Source: Tatlockia sp. (GTDB lineage Bacteria > Cyanobacteriota > Cyanobacteriia > Cyanobacteriales > Chroococcidiopsidaceae). From it: DNA of 5,648 nucleotides. The stretch is taken from the NCBI GenBank assembly GCA_013698215.1, contig JACCVJ010000443.1:1-5648 (forward strand), in the 5' to 3' direction. The position numbers were made by a program, and so were the translations under genes. The notes under the pieces were generated by a model that saw only the letters and a list, made by a program, of their open reading frames with translations, did not search any database and was not told the origin of the DNA. Shown piece by piece: positions 1 to 5,648 of this stretch. Position 1 is the first letter of the stretch. Each line of letters starts with the position of its first letter.

Positions 1-126
1 GGTTTCAACGGAAATACCGTAGGCTCGTTGTTCGATGGGAGAGAATCTCTGCCTGTTTCAATGCTTTTGTTTCTCTGGCAACAATTCACATTTGGATTAA
101 CAGAATTTTGTTAGTGGGATAGGTTC
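1..126 (+). mobile_element. Right end of an IS5-like insertion sequence (partial)
   Basis: This is the downstream end of an insertion sequence whose left part lies outside the window. It is recognised from the transposase C-terminus it encodes (bases 3-122). The stop codon falls within the sequence GTGGGATAGGTTC (114-126), which I take as the likely terminal inverted repeat, because in many IS5-type elements the transposase stop lies inside or next to the end. From base 127 the sequence reads in frame as methyltransferase, so the boundary is probably at or near base 126. The next three bases, ATT, would fit a 3-bp ANT target duplication of the ISL2 group, but this cannot be tested without the left end. 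Both the exact end and the subgroup are inference. Confidence 0.65.
3..122 (+). CDS. IS5-family transposase, C-terminal fragment
   Basis: The frame from base 3 to the TAG at 120-122 gives 39 residues, starting FQRKYRRLVVRWER and ending in WINRILLVG. An arginine-rich YRRLVVRWER segment, then a hydrophobic helix with Phe-Ala-Phe and a Trp, then a short tail ending in Gly, is the usual end of IS5-family DDE transposases. There the last catalytic Glu lies just upstream of the YRRL segment, which here is off the window. Whether the copy is complete cannot be judged. The frame differs from that of the methyltransferase that follows: its stop at 120-122 is 13 bases before the TTG at 136. The alternative, that the LLVG stretch is a frameshifted methyltransferase N-terminus, is less likely because the match to a transposase end runs the whole 39 residues. 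Confidence 0.72.
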   Translation, partial: FQRKYRRLVVRWERISACFNAFVSLATIHIWINRILLVG

Positions 127-1110
127 ATTGAGGAGTTGAAGAAGCTTCCAGATAGAAGCATTGACTTAGTTATTCTCGATCCACCTTATTGGAAAGTTAT
201 TAATGAGCATTGGGATTATAAGTGGCGTACCGAAAGCGACTATGCACAATGGTGCTTGGAATGGTTTTCTGAAATTTCAAGAGTAATTAAGCTTTCAGGC
301 AGCTTGTATCTATTTGGTTACTTAAGAAATCTTGTTTATTTGTATAAAGACATACTTGACTTAGGCTTTATATTCAGGCAACAAATAGTGATTGATAAAG
401 GTATTAGGACACTAGGTGGAAGAGCAACGAAAGCTTATAAAATGTTTCCTAATGTGACTGAAAGTATTTTATTTTTTATATTTGATAGCAAACCTTTTAT
501 TAAGTCTTTTCTTAAAAAAAGACAAAAAGAATTAAACTTAACAGCCTTAGAAATTAACAGAAAGCTTGGTGTAAAAGAAAACGGTGGTGGAGTATGGTCA
601 CTTTATACTGGTGATAATATACTCGCTCAAGTTCCGACAAAAGAAATGTGGATGCGCTTGCAAGAAGTTCTTGAGTTTAAATATTCCTATGAAGAAATAG
701 CACAAGTTTTCAATATCGAGATGGGAGTAACAGATGTTTGGACAGATATTAGTTTTTACGAAGAAAGAAGATTCCATCCTACACAAAAACCAGTTGCATT
801 AATAGAGCGATTAATTAAGGCGAGTACTCATGAGAATATGATTGTTCTCGATCCCTTTATGGGCGCTGGATCTACAGCTTTATCGTGTATAAAATTAAAC
901 AGACAATACATTGGAATTGAAAAAGAAGAAAAGTTTGTAGTAATTGCAGAGGAAAGAATTGCAGCTTTTAAAAATAATGACGCTCAAAAAAATTTATTAA
1001 GAACAAAATTTAACAATTCTAATCATAGTCATTTAGCCAGAGTAGACAGCGGGAAAGATAATAATGAATTAACTTCAAATCAGTTGATAATTAATTTTTC
1101 TCAAGAATAA
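127..1110 (+). CDS. Type II N6-adenine DNA methyltransferase, 5' end lost to the IS
   Basis: This is the modification enzyme of the RM cassette, expected to methylate adenine in the target of the adjacent endonuclease using S-adenosylmethionine. Numbered from TTG 136 (324 residues), it has the catalytic DPPYW at 15-19 near the N-terminus, HPTQKP at 214-219, the SAM-binding DPFMGAGST at 239-247 and IGIEKEE at 259-265. The order DPPY, target-recognition region, FxGxG is the beta class. DPPY rather than SPPY favours N6-adenine over N4-cytosine. The middle (about 130-205) should be the target-recognition region. The reading frame already resembles a methyltransferase from ATT 127 (IEELKKLPD), but it is blocked by TAG at 112-114 and there is no ATG. 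Relatives usually carry about 10-20 further residues with a start and a Gly-Asp-Cys-like stretch. TTG 136 is the only conventional start, and the GAGGAG touching it is too close to be a normal ribosome site. The coding end overlaps the convergent endonuclease gene by 10 bases. The body is free of stops, so decay is recent or the protein is still made. Confidence 0.85.
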   Translation: MEELKKLPDRSIDLVILDPPYWKVINEHWDYKWRTESDYAQWCLEWFSEISRVIKLSGSLYLFGYLRNLVYLYKDILDLGFIFRQQIVIDKGIRTLGGRATKAYKMFPNVTESILFFIFDSKPFIKSFLKKRQKELNLTALEINRKLGVKENGGGVWSLYTGDNILAQVPTKEMWMRLQEVLEFKYSYEEIAQVFNIEMGVTDVWTDISFYEERRFHPTQKPVALIERLIKASTHENMIVLDPFMGAGSTALSCIKLNRQYIGIEKEEKFVVIAEERIAAFKNNDAQKNLLRTKFNNSNHSHLARVDSGKDNNELTSNQLIINFSQE

Positions 1111-2090
1111 TTTTTAAATAAATTTAACAAAAGAAATAAATTGATTTCTTTTGTTTTTCTGACTCTCCTCTGATACATTGTACTAGCTGATTTTGTTGGA
1201 AGGGTAAGTCTTAATGATAAATATTTTCTTAAATTTTCGTCAATATATTCAGGTAAATTATCAATACCTGACAAATTCGCTTTTTGAGCTATTAAACTCC
1301 GTTCTTCCTTTTTCAAAATCTTTAATGGCATTAGGATTGAAGGGATGGTGGATCTATCTAAGTGAGGCTCTATATAGCTTTCTATCTCGATTTTAGGAAT
1401 TAAGCTAGCATTAGTTATGGTACATGAGAAGGTAAGAATTGGATTACATAGGTAAAACTGGTATTTACAAGGCCAAAAATTCTGTGGAGCAGGAGTTGTA
1501 TGCGGAGATTTATTTTTGTTAAGTAAGTAAATATTTTGGTAATAGTTAGTTAATATTTCCTTAAACTTGCTATGACGTTCACTTCTTGTCCAAATTTCAA
1601 ATGATTGGAATCTCAACGTATCGTAATCTTGTGCTTCAAAATTAGGATAGTCAGAAATAATTAGTAAAACTCTCTCCACTTGTTTTGTTAGTACAACTAA
1701 ATCCTTCTCACTCTTAATTGTAAAGAGCCATTTAGAATCATCTTTACGTTCAATATTAGAGGAGTCACATTCAGAGCAATTAGTCTCTACTCGGGCTACT
1801 GGAGCTTTATAATCCCTACATTTATCAAGTTGGTCTATTCTAGAGCAAGATTTAACTTCGGAGCCATCAATTAAATCATGCCCTCTCGCACCAGTTCTAT
1901 CGCCTGGTATTCCTGTTATTAAAGAAGCTAAATGCTGACCTGGATAACCAATTTTAATATTAGGAGTCTGCTTAGTAATATCCGACCATTTAAGTGCATT
2001 TATTCTTGGTTGTAAAACAAGCTCATGTAATAGTTGTTCTATGTTTTCCAAATTTCTATCAATTGTTATCAAACTGCGGTCTGGCTGCAT
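1101..2090 (-). CDS. Type II restriction endonuclease, probably MamI family
   Basis: This would be the cleaving half of the RM system, 329 residues from ATG 2090. Residues 45-81 carry the most distinctive stretch, with IGYPGQHLASLITG at 47-60, GARGHDL at 67-73 and GSEVKSC at 76-82. The Asp72/Asp75 and Glu78-Val-Lys80 arrangement is what a PD-(D/E)xK nuclease centre looks like. A Cys-rich patch follows (C82, C91, C105-SE-C108), suggesting a zinc ribbon. Later blocks are ISDYPNFE (145-152), FQSFEIW (161-167) and NFWPCKYQFYLCNP (204-217). From recall this pattern fits the MamI family, whose type enzyme recognises GATNNNNATC. The family call is moderate and the specificity here is unproven. I prefer ATG 2090 over the upstream TTG at 2123, which would overlap the regulator by 29 bases. 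ATG 2090 lies four bases after the regulator stop with no strong ribosome site, which suggests translational coupling. The tail after about residue 309 is Leu/Lys-rich and lies over the 1126-1155 hairpin, so it may be a non-conserved extension. Confidence 0.75.
   Translation of the reverse strand: MQPDRSLITIDRNLENIEQLLHELVLQPRINALKWSDITKQTPNIKIGYPGQHLASLITGIPGDRTGARGHDLIDGSEVKSCSRIDQLDKCRDYKAPVARVETNCSECDSSNIERKDDSKWLFTIKSEKDLVVLTKQVERVLLIISDYPNFEAQDYDTLRFQSFEIWTRSERHSKFKEILTNYYQNIYLLNKNKSPHTTPAPQNFWPCKYQFYLCNPILTFSCTITNASLIPKIEIESYIEPHLDRSTIPSILMPLKILKKEERSLIAQKANLSGIDNLPEYIDENLRKYLSLRLTLPTKSASTMYQRRVRKTKEINLFLLLNLFKNYS
1126..1155. terminator. Perfect 12-bp inverted repeat, candidate bidirectional terminator
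   Basis: AACAAAAGAAAT (1126-1137) and its exact complement ATTTCTTTTGTT (1144-1155) flank a 6-base loop. In the plus direction the stem is followed by TTT then CTGA. In the minus direction it is followed by the T-rich run TTAAATTTATTTAAAAA. It lies 15 bases beyond the methyltransferase stop, where a terminator for that gene is expected, but it is inside the last codons of the endonuclease gene. The stem has only two G-C pairs, so it may be weak. Confidence 0.5.
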
Positions 2091-2094
2091 GATA

Positions 2095-2307
2095 TTACTT
2101 TGTAAATAGACTAGATATCTCAATGTTCAAAGCAGTTGCTATTTTATTAATATTTGTAAGAGTAATGTTTTTTTCAGCCCTTTCAATCATCCCAATATAT
2201 GTTCTATGAACACCAGCTTTTTCCGCAAGAATTTCTTGAGACAAATTTTGTTTTAATCTCTCTTCTCTAACTCTTTTTCCAAATGCAACTAATACCTGCT
2301 CTTTCAC
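2095..2307 (-). CDS. XRE/Cro-type regulator, likely RM controller (C) protein
   Basis: A 70-residue protein consisting of a single Cro/C1-type helix-turn-helix domain. The HTH runs from about LSQEILAEKAG (22-32) to the recognition helix VHRTYIGMIER (33-43), followed by NITLTNINKIATALNI (47-62), the closing helices of the fold. Its size, the HRTYIG..ER motif and the position directly ahead of an endonuclease gene are those of C proteins. These dimerise and time expression of the endonuclease after the methyltransferase, by activating and at high dose repressing their own promoter. The start is GTG 2307. An in-frame TAA lies 36 bases upstream and there is no ATG. No clear ribosome site precedes it, which would fit the leaderless mRNAs known for several C genes. 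I could not find a convincing C-box pair in the 40 bases upstream, so autoregulation is inferred from family only. It should be co-transcribed with the endonuclease gene, four bases downstream. Confidence 0.85.
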   Translation of the reverse strand: MKEQVLVAFGKRVREERLKQNLSQEILAEKAGVHRTYIGMIERAEKNITLTNINKIATALNIEISSLFTK

Positions 2308-2542
2308 AGATGAAATACACCATGTGAATTTAGACCTAAGTTAAAACAATGCTAACCATAGTTCTACATACTACGATTAGCATTAAAGCAAAAAATGGGA
2401 TAACACCGAATATTAATGATGAGATCGTAAGCTAGAGCAAATAGAAACTCATACTTCTTGGTTGGTTACAAACTAGAATTTTTGAAGTGCTAGAGGTTTG
2501 ATGCTTGAGTCTGCTTATTGAGAGCAATGTCAACAGTTAAGC
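2308..2542. other. Non-coding spacer between the RM block and nagA
   Basis: These 235 bases hold no credible gene on either strand. The spacer lies upstream of the regulator-endonuclease operon and downstream of nagA, so it must contain the operon promoter and any nagA terminator. Visible structure is the hairpin at 2348-2384 and the palindrome at 2536-2547. No -35/-10 pair with good spacing stood out for the regulator gene. Confidence 0.7.
2348..2384 (-). terminator. 15-bp stem hairpin, candidate nagA terminator or RM leader element
   Basis: The arms are AATGCTAACCATAGT (2348-2362) and ACTACGATTAGCATT (2370-2384), with a 7-base loop. As DNA, or as plus-strand RNA, two positions are C/A mismatches. 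In minus-strand RNA the same two become G-U pairs, so all 15 positions pair. That asymmetry favours an RNA element on the minus strand. It is followed there by GTTTTAAC, a short U run. It starts 158 bases after the nagA stop, which is far for a terminator, and ends about 40 bases before the regulator start, so an operator or leader structure is the alternative. Confidence 0.5.
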
Positions 2543-2547
2543 TTAAC
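2536..2547. repeat. 12-bp palindrome over the nagA stop codon
   Basis: GTTAAGCTTAAC is a perfect 12-bp palindrome that includes the nagA TAA stop (2543-2545). It has no loop, so it is a poor RNA hairpin. It could be a protein-binding site or chance. Confidence 0.35.
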
Positions 2548-3814
2548 CGAGTGTTATTGCCCCTTGACCGTCCAACTGGCGGGGGTTAGAGGCAAAAGAA
2601 TCTGTTAGTCTTGCCCAGGTTAGGTTTTTAGTTGCTGAGTCGAAATGCCAACGGATTAGTTGACTAGCGATCGCGTTTTCAATGCTACTAGAGATATTAA
2701 TAGCAAGTCTTGGTGAACTTGTGGCGAGGGCGATCGCACTTTCTACTTCGCACATATCCCATTTCACTAAATTTTGAACCCCAGTAAATAGGGGTAAAGT
2801 TGTCCCAGATAAGGTATTGTCAGATAGTCTAGCTGTACCATTGGTTACAGTTATTTGCCTTGTATCCCAAGGATAAAGACCATCAGGTAATCCCAGTGGT
2901 GCTAAAGCATCGCTAACTAGAAATAGTCCTTTTTCATAATTGCTTGCTTGAAGTAACACTTGAATCATAGTCGGACAGATGTGTTGTCCATCGGCAATTA
3001 AACCGCATTTTACAATTGGGTTTATTAAAGCTGCTCCTAATAATCCGGGTTCTCGATGATGCAAAGAAGGCATGGCGTTGAAGGCATGAGTTACCATTGA
3101 TGCTCCTAATTCAAAAGCTCGTTCTGCTTGGGCTGCGGTAGCGAGAGAGTGACCTAAACTAACCGTAATACCTACAGCTTTTAAGTAAGGGATTGCTTGC
3201 TCCGTAGTGTCTATTTCGGGCGCTAAGGTAACAATCCTAACGATGTGACTATGTTCTCCCAAAATGTGCTTTAAGTTATCAATAGTTAGTGGTAATAAGT
3301 ATTCTGCTGGGTGTGCGCCGCGTTTTTCAGGGTTTAAAAAGGGCCCTTCTAAATGCACTCCGAGAATTTGGGCTGTTGATTGAGTAGATTTTTGACTATC
3401 GATAAAATTAGCAAAGATAGCAAGAACTCGTTTAATATTTTTAACAGAAGTTGTGACTAAAGTAGGGACAAAACTATTTATTCCTTGTTGCCATAAAAAT
3501 TGACAGATTTTTGATAATAATTCACTATCTTGGGCTTGGAGGTCTGTAAATGCTAATCCTAGCGCTCCATTAATCTGTAAATCTACTCCACCCAAGGAAA
3601 TGTAATCGCCGCCTACATCTAATACTTGCCTATCTACTAACAGTTTTTTTTCAGCTTTTGGTAGTCTTTGTGCAGCTTTTGATTCTCTTGCAGCTTGCGA
3701 CATGGACATGATTTGAGAAACTTTGCCTTGAGTATCGACTTTAATTGTCTTTAAGCTTACACAGCTAGGTACACGAGCATTGATAATATCTAAGTTGGCG
3801 ATCGCACTGTTCAT
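2543..3814 (-). CDS. nagA: N-acetylglucosamine-6-phosphate deacetylase
   Basis: A cytoplasmic amidohydrolase that converts GlcNAc-6-phosphate to glucosamine-6-phosphate and acetate, in recycling of cell-wall amino sugars. The 423-residue protein from ATG 3814 is a normal length or slightly long for the family. In this numbering the metal and catalytic positions are visible: Q80 and N82 in [12 protein letters not shown]156 in GVHLEGPF, H222 in SLGHS, H243 in VTHAFNAM and catalytic D302 in LVSDALAP. QxN in place of the amidohydrolase HxH is as in E. coli NagA, which binds a single metal. The region at about 38-65 is Lys/Ala-rich and looks like a loosely conserved insert between the N-terminal strands and the barrel. 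A second ATG at 3829 would add five residues. I chose 3814 because GGTGG lies eight bases ahead and the conserved [10 protein letters not shown] starts soon after. The gene diverges from purE with about 34 bases between starts, so its promoter must overlap purE or its own start region. No nagB neighbour is visible. Confidence 0.93.
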   Translation of the reverse strand: MNSAIANLDIINARVPSCVSLKTIKVDTQGKVSQIMSMSQAARESKAAQRLPKAEKKLLVDRQVLDVGGDYISLGGVDLQINGALGLAFTDLQAQDSELLSKICQFLWQQGINSFVPTLVTTSVKNIKRVLAIFANFIDSQKSTQSTAQILGVHLEGPFLNPEKRGAHPAEYLLPLTIDNLKHILGEHSHIVRIVTLAPEIDTTEQAIPYLKAVGITVSLGHSLATAAQAERAFELGASMVTHAFNAMPSLHHREPGLLGAALINPIVKCGLIADGQHICPTMIQVLLQASNYEKGLFLVSDALAPLGLPDGLYPWDTRQITVTNGTARLSDNTLSGTTLPLFTGVQNLVKWDMCEVESAIALATSSPRLAINISSSIENAIASQLIRWHFDSATKNLTWARLTDSFASNPRQLDGQGAITLG

Positions 3815-5618
3815 TAATTTAGCCACCATATCAGCAATATTTTATTTTATGACTCAACCACTGATCGGCATTATTATGGGTAGCGATTCAGATTTACAGG
3901 TTATGGCGGATGCGATCGCAATTTGTGCAGAATTTGATATATCAACGGAGGTTGCGATCGTTTCTGCTCATCGTACTCCTGAAAAAATGGTACAGTATGC
4001 AACTGAAGCTCACAAACGTGGAATTAAAGTTATTATCGCCGGGGCTGGCGGTGCGGCGCATTTGCCCGGTATGGTAGCGGCTTTGACTCCTTTACCTGTA
4101 ATTGGCGTTCCCGTACCTAGCAAGTATTTGCAAGGGATTGATTCTTTGTACTCTATTGTCCAAATGCCTGCGGGTATTCCTGTAGCTACGGTAGCTATAG
4201 GTAATGCTAAAAATGCTGGTTTGTTGGCAATCCAAATTCTGGCAACTTCAAGCCCAGAATTATTAGAAAAAGTGCTTGAGTATCGCCAAACTCTAGCGCA
4301 ATCTGTGGATGACAAACAGGCACAACTAGCAGCAATCGGCTATCAAAAGTATTTAGCTAACCTTAATCATTAGTTTGGCGCACGCCATTTAACACGGGCT
4401 TTACCTCAGAATCGGAAAATAAACTACTTCCACCATTCCAGTTAAAATCGCTAATTCGTAAGTTCAAAGAACCTAAAGCCAATACTGGGTTGTAGCGCAA
4501 AGCAACGCCATAGGTGCGGCGGCTGTATTCTAAAATGTAGTCGGTGCTAATATTTTCTCCGGTATCTAGGTTGAGAGAAGCTTGGATACCAAAGCGAAAA
4601 GGGCCATAGACTTGCTGAACAAAGCTAAGTTCGAGAACTTTAGTATCTACCGCGCGATCGAATAAAAATGGCGATAGTCCCCCCCGAATATCTTGAGAAA
4701 AACTAACGTTAAAGCCTGTATAGTCAAAAAATCTTCTAGAAAAATGCCCAAACTGTCCTTGAACGCCAATTGTTCCAGTAATGGTATTTTGACTATCTCC
4801 ACTACTGTAGAGGCTGCTAACTCCTTTCAATCCAGTAAATAAGCTGACGTAAGGAATTATTGGGGCGGGGGTGTATCGCAATCCTTCCGTGGGAGTAGCT
4901 GCTAAAGCAGTTCCTTGCCAAATAGCAAAGCCACGATTAAGAGCAATGCTTGCTTGCAGACGACCTAAAGAAATGCGATCGCTTTCTCGTTTTACTTCTA
5001 ACAAATCAGCGCGATCGCTTTCGGCATTAATCAACTGAGCGCCTGCTTGATAGCTTAAAGCAATACCTGTAGTTCCTAAAGCAATTACTGGCGAAGTCAC
5101 AACACCGCCCAGGCTGCTTTGCACGGTTTGATAGCCCAAACTACCATTAAATAAGCGATCGCGGTAGCTGTATTCTACGGTCAATTGATGGGGTGTAGTA
5201 ACGCTACCTATAGTTTGGTTAAGGCGCAAACTTGCCCGTAAATTGTCTTCTATTTGGCTCAAGTCTAGGCTAGTAATAGAGGCTCTACCTCTAACTTGAG
5301 TGCGTTCTCCCAGAGTTACTTGCAATTTTGACCTTAAACCATACAAATCGGGATCGAGGACGTTTCCGCCGCTTTCTAGCAGTGCTTCTTGAGCAAAAAA
5401 CTGCGGAGTTAAGGTTAGTTGTACTTGTTCGTTACTAATGGGGCTAAAGTTGCGCTCGATAAACACTCCACCCCGTTCATTATCGTCTAAGCCTACTTGA
5501 AATAATCCTGGGGTAACTTCTCTTTCGGTGCGATCAATTACGGTTTCATTTTTAGGAATGGGGATTGATAGCCCTTGATCGAATACTAAACGCTGGCGAG
5601 TGGTAACAATGCGATCGC
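2667..5618. repeat. HIP1 octamers (GCGATCGC), eight copies
   Basis: Perfect copies are at 2667-2674, 2730-2737, 3798-3805, 3912-3919, 4975-4982, 5011-5018, 5155-5162 and 5611-5618. All lie within nagA, purE or the DUF3769 gene. HIP1 is the highly iterated palindrome of many cyanobacterial genomes, so it marks the host lineage. Partial forms (GCGATCG followed by T or A) occur near 3954 and 4656. Confidence 0.95.
3849..4373 (+). CDS. purE: 5-(carboxyamino)imidazole ribonucleotide mutase (class I PurE)
   Basis: Catalyses conversion of N5-CAIR to CAIR in de novo purine synthesis in the cytoplasm, working with PurK, which is not in this window. The 174-residue product is full length for class I. 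It shows the substrate-phosphate loop GSDSD (11-15), SAHRTP (39-44) with the catalytic His41, the glycine-rich [11 protein letters not shown] (64-74), [15 protein letters not shown] (86-100) and [17 protein letters not shown] (102-118), followed by the C-terminal helices that build the octamer. The start is ATG 3849. The frame runs further upstream to a TTG at 3780, but that part is antisense to nagA and unlike PurE. No clear ribosome site precedes the ATG, only an A/T-rich stretch. The last 11 bases overlap the convergent DUF3769 gene, so there is no room for a separate terminator. Two HIP1-like sites lie early in the gene, one perfect at 3912-3919. Confidence 0.96.
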   Translation: MTQPLIGIIMGSDSDLQVMADAIAICAEFDISTEVAIVSAHRTPEKMVQYATEAHKRGIKVIIAGAGGAAHLPGMVAALTPLPVIGVPVPSKYLQGIDSLYSIVQMPAGIPVATVAIGNAKNAGLLAIQILATSSPELLEKVLEYRQTLAQSVDDKQAQLAAIGYQKYLANLNH

Positions 5619-5648
5619 GCTGGGGTGTTTCCCTGGTTAAGGTGACTG
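4363..5648 (-). CDS. DUF3769-type outer-membrane beta-barrel protein (5' partial)
   Basis: The frame is open from the stop at 4363-4365 to the right edge, giving 427 residues. The true start lies beyond base 5648, and the GTG at 5466 is an internal valine. The visible part is rich in short alternating hydrophobic/polar strands with Gly, Ser, Asn and Tyr, for example [20 protein letters not shown] and [14 protein letters not shown]. This is the look of a Gram-negative outer-membrane barrel. It ends with a strand, [13 protein letters not shown], and then a 25-residue polar tail. The FNW ending and the GVR tail match what I recall of cyanobacterial DUF3769 proteins, which resemble LptD, the lipopolysaccharide-insertion barrel. 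A role in outer-membrane assembly is inference only. No signal peptide can be seen because the N-terminus is missing. Several HIP1 sites in the gene argue that it is native to the genome. It converges on purE with an 11-base overlap. Confidence 0.78.
   Translation of the reverse strand, partial: VTLTRETPQRDRIVTTRQRLVFDQGLSIPIPKNETVIDRTEREVTPGLFQVGLDDNERGGVFIERNFSPISNEQVQLTLTPQFFAQEALLESGGNVLDPDLYGLRSKLQVTLGERTQVRGRASITSLDLSQIEDNLRASLRLNQTIGSVTTPHQLTVEYSYRDRLFNGSLGYQTVQSSLGGVVTSPVIALGTTGIALSYQAGAQLINAESDRADLLEVKRESDRISLGRLQASIALNRGFAIWQGTALAATPTEGLRYTPAPIIPYVSLFTGLKGVSSLYSSGDSQNTITGTIGVQGQFGHFSRRFFDYTGFNVSFSQDIRGGLSPFLFDRAVDTKVLELSFVQQVYGPFRFGIQASLNLDTGENISTDYILEYSRRTYGVALRYNPVLALGSLNLRISDFNWNGGSSLFSDSEVKPVLNGVRQTND

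Noticed and set aside
99..126. NRILLVG read as a frameshifted methyltransferase N-terminus rather than transposase
   Set aside because: It looks like a plausible methyltransferase start, but the frame continues upstream as a transposase C-terminus for 39 residues, so the similarity is taken as chance.
598..786. 62-codon minus-strand reading frame inside the methyltransferase gene
   Set aside because: It is antisense to a well-supported gene and has no recognisable features.
1214..1396. 60-codon plus-strand frame inside the endonuclease gene
   Set aside because: Antisense shadow. Its hydrophobic look comes from the complement of Lys/Asp/Glu-rich codons.
2091..2123. Upstream TTG start for the endonuclease
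   Set aside because: It would overlap the regulator by 29 bases, has no ribosome site, and adds residues unlike a family N-terminus; ATG 2090 fits better.
2308..2347. C-box operators for the controller protein
   Set aside because: Only a weak CAC-N3-GTG dyad (about 2318-2326) is present, and no pair of repeated boxes was found; not enough to annotate.
3780..3848. N-terminal extension of PurE from TTG 3780
   Set aside because: The extra 23 residues are antisense to nagA, and PurE proteins begin just before the GIIMGSDSD motif, as from ATG 3849.
4010..4315. 101-codon minus-strand frame inside purE
   Set aside because: Antisense to conserved PurE motifs; no independent evidence.

Overview
The window looks like cyanobacterial chromosome of moderate GC content. 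The right half carries eight perfect copies of the cyanobacterial HIP1 octamer (GCGATCGC). It also encodes three proteins typical of cyanobacterial core genomes: an E. coli-like single-metal NagA, a class I PurE and a DUF3769-type outer-membrane barrel protein. The left 2.6 kb has no HIP1 copy and is visibly more A+T-rich. It holds an insertion-sequence remnant and a type II restriction-modification (RM) cassette, so it reads as an acquired block lying beside housekeeping genes.

Layout: bases 1-126 are the right end of an IS5-like element with the last 39 codons of its transposase. Its apparent end abuts, and seems to have removed, the 5' end of a beta-class N6-adenine DNA methyltransferase gene (about 127-1110, +). 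Converging on that gene, with a 10-base overlap of the coding ends, is a restriction endonuclease gene (1101-2090, -) that I assign to the MamI family with moderate confidence. Four bases upstream of it is a small XRE/Cro-type regulator of the RM controller (C-protein) kind (2095-2307, -). Bases 2308-2542 are non-coding. They contain a 15-bp stem hairpin that is fully paired only in RNA read from the minus strand, and a 12-bp palindrome reaches the nagA stop codon.

The right half has nagA (2543-3814, -) and purE (3849-4373, +) diverging across about 34 bases. purE then converges, with an 11-base overlap, on a partial DUF3769 gene (4363-5648, -) whose 5' end lies outside the window.

How the genes work together: the regulator, endonuclease and methyltransferase form a complete RM set on paper. 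The regulator-endonuclease pair would be one operon, and the methyltransferase is transcribed toward it. The notable point is that the endonuclease gene looks intact while the protective methyltransferase has lost its natural start and sits directly behind a transposase stop codon. Either it is still made, for example by reinitiation at TTG 136 on a transcript entering from the IS, or protection comes from elsewhere, or the endonuclease is silent. nagA and purE act in amino-sugar recycling and purine synthesis respectively and are linked only by layout. I found no clear case for a wholly new system. The most interesting material is the IS-decapitated methyltransferase and the two RNA hairpins in and beside the RM block.
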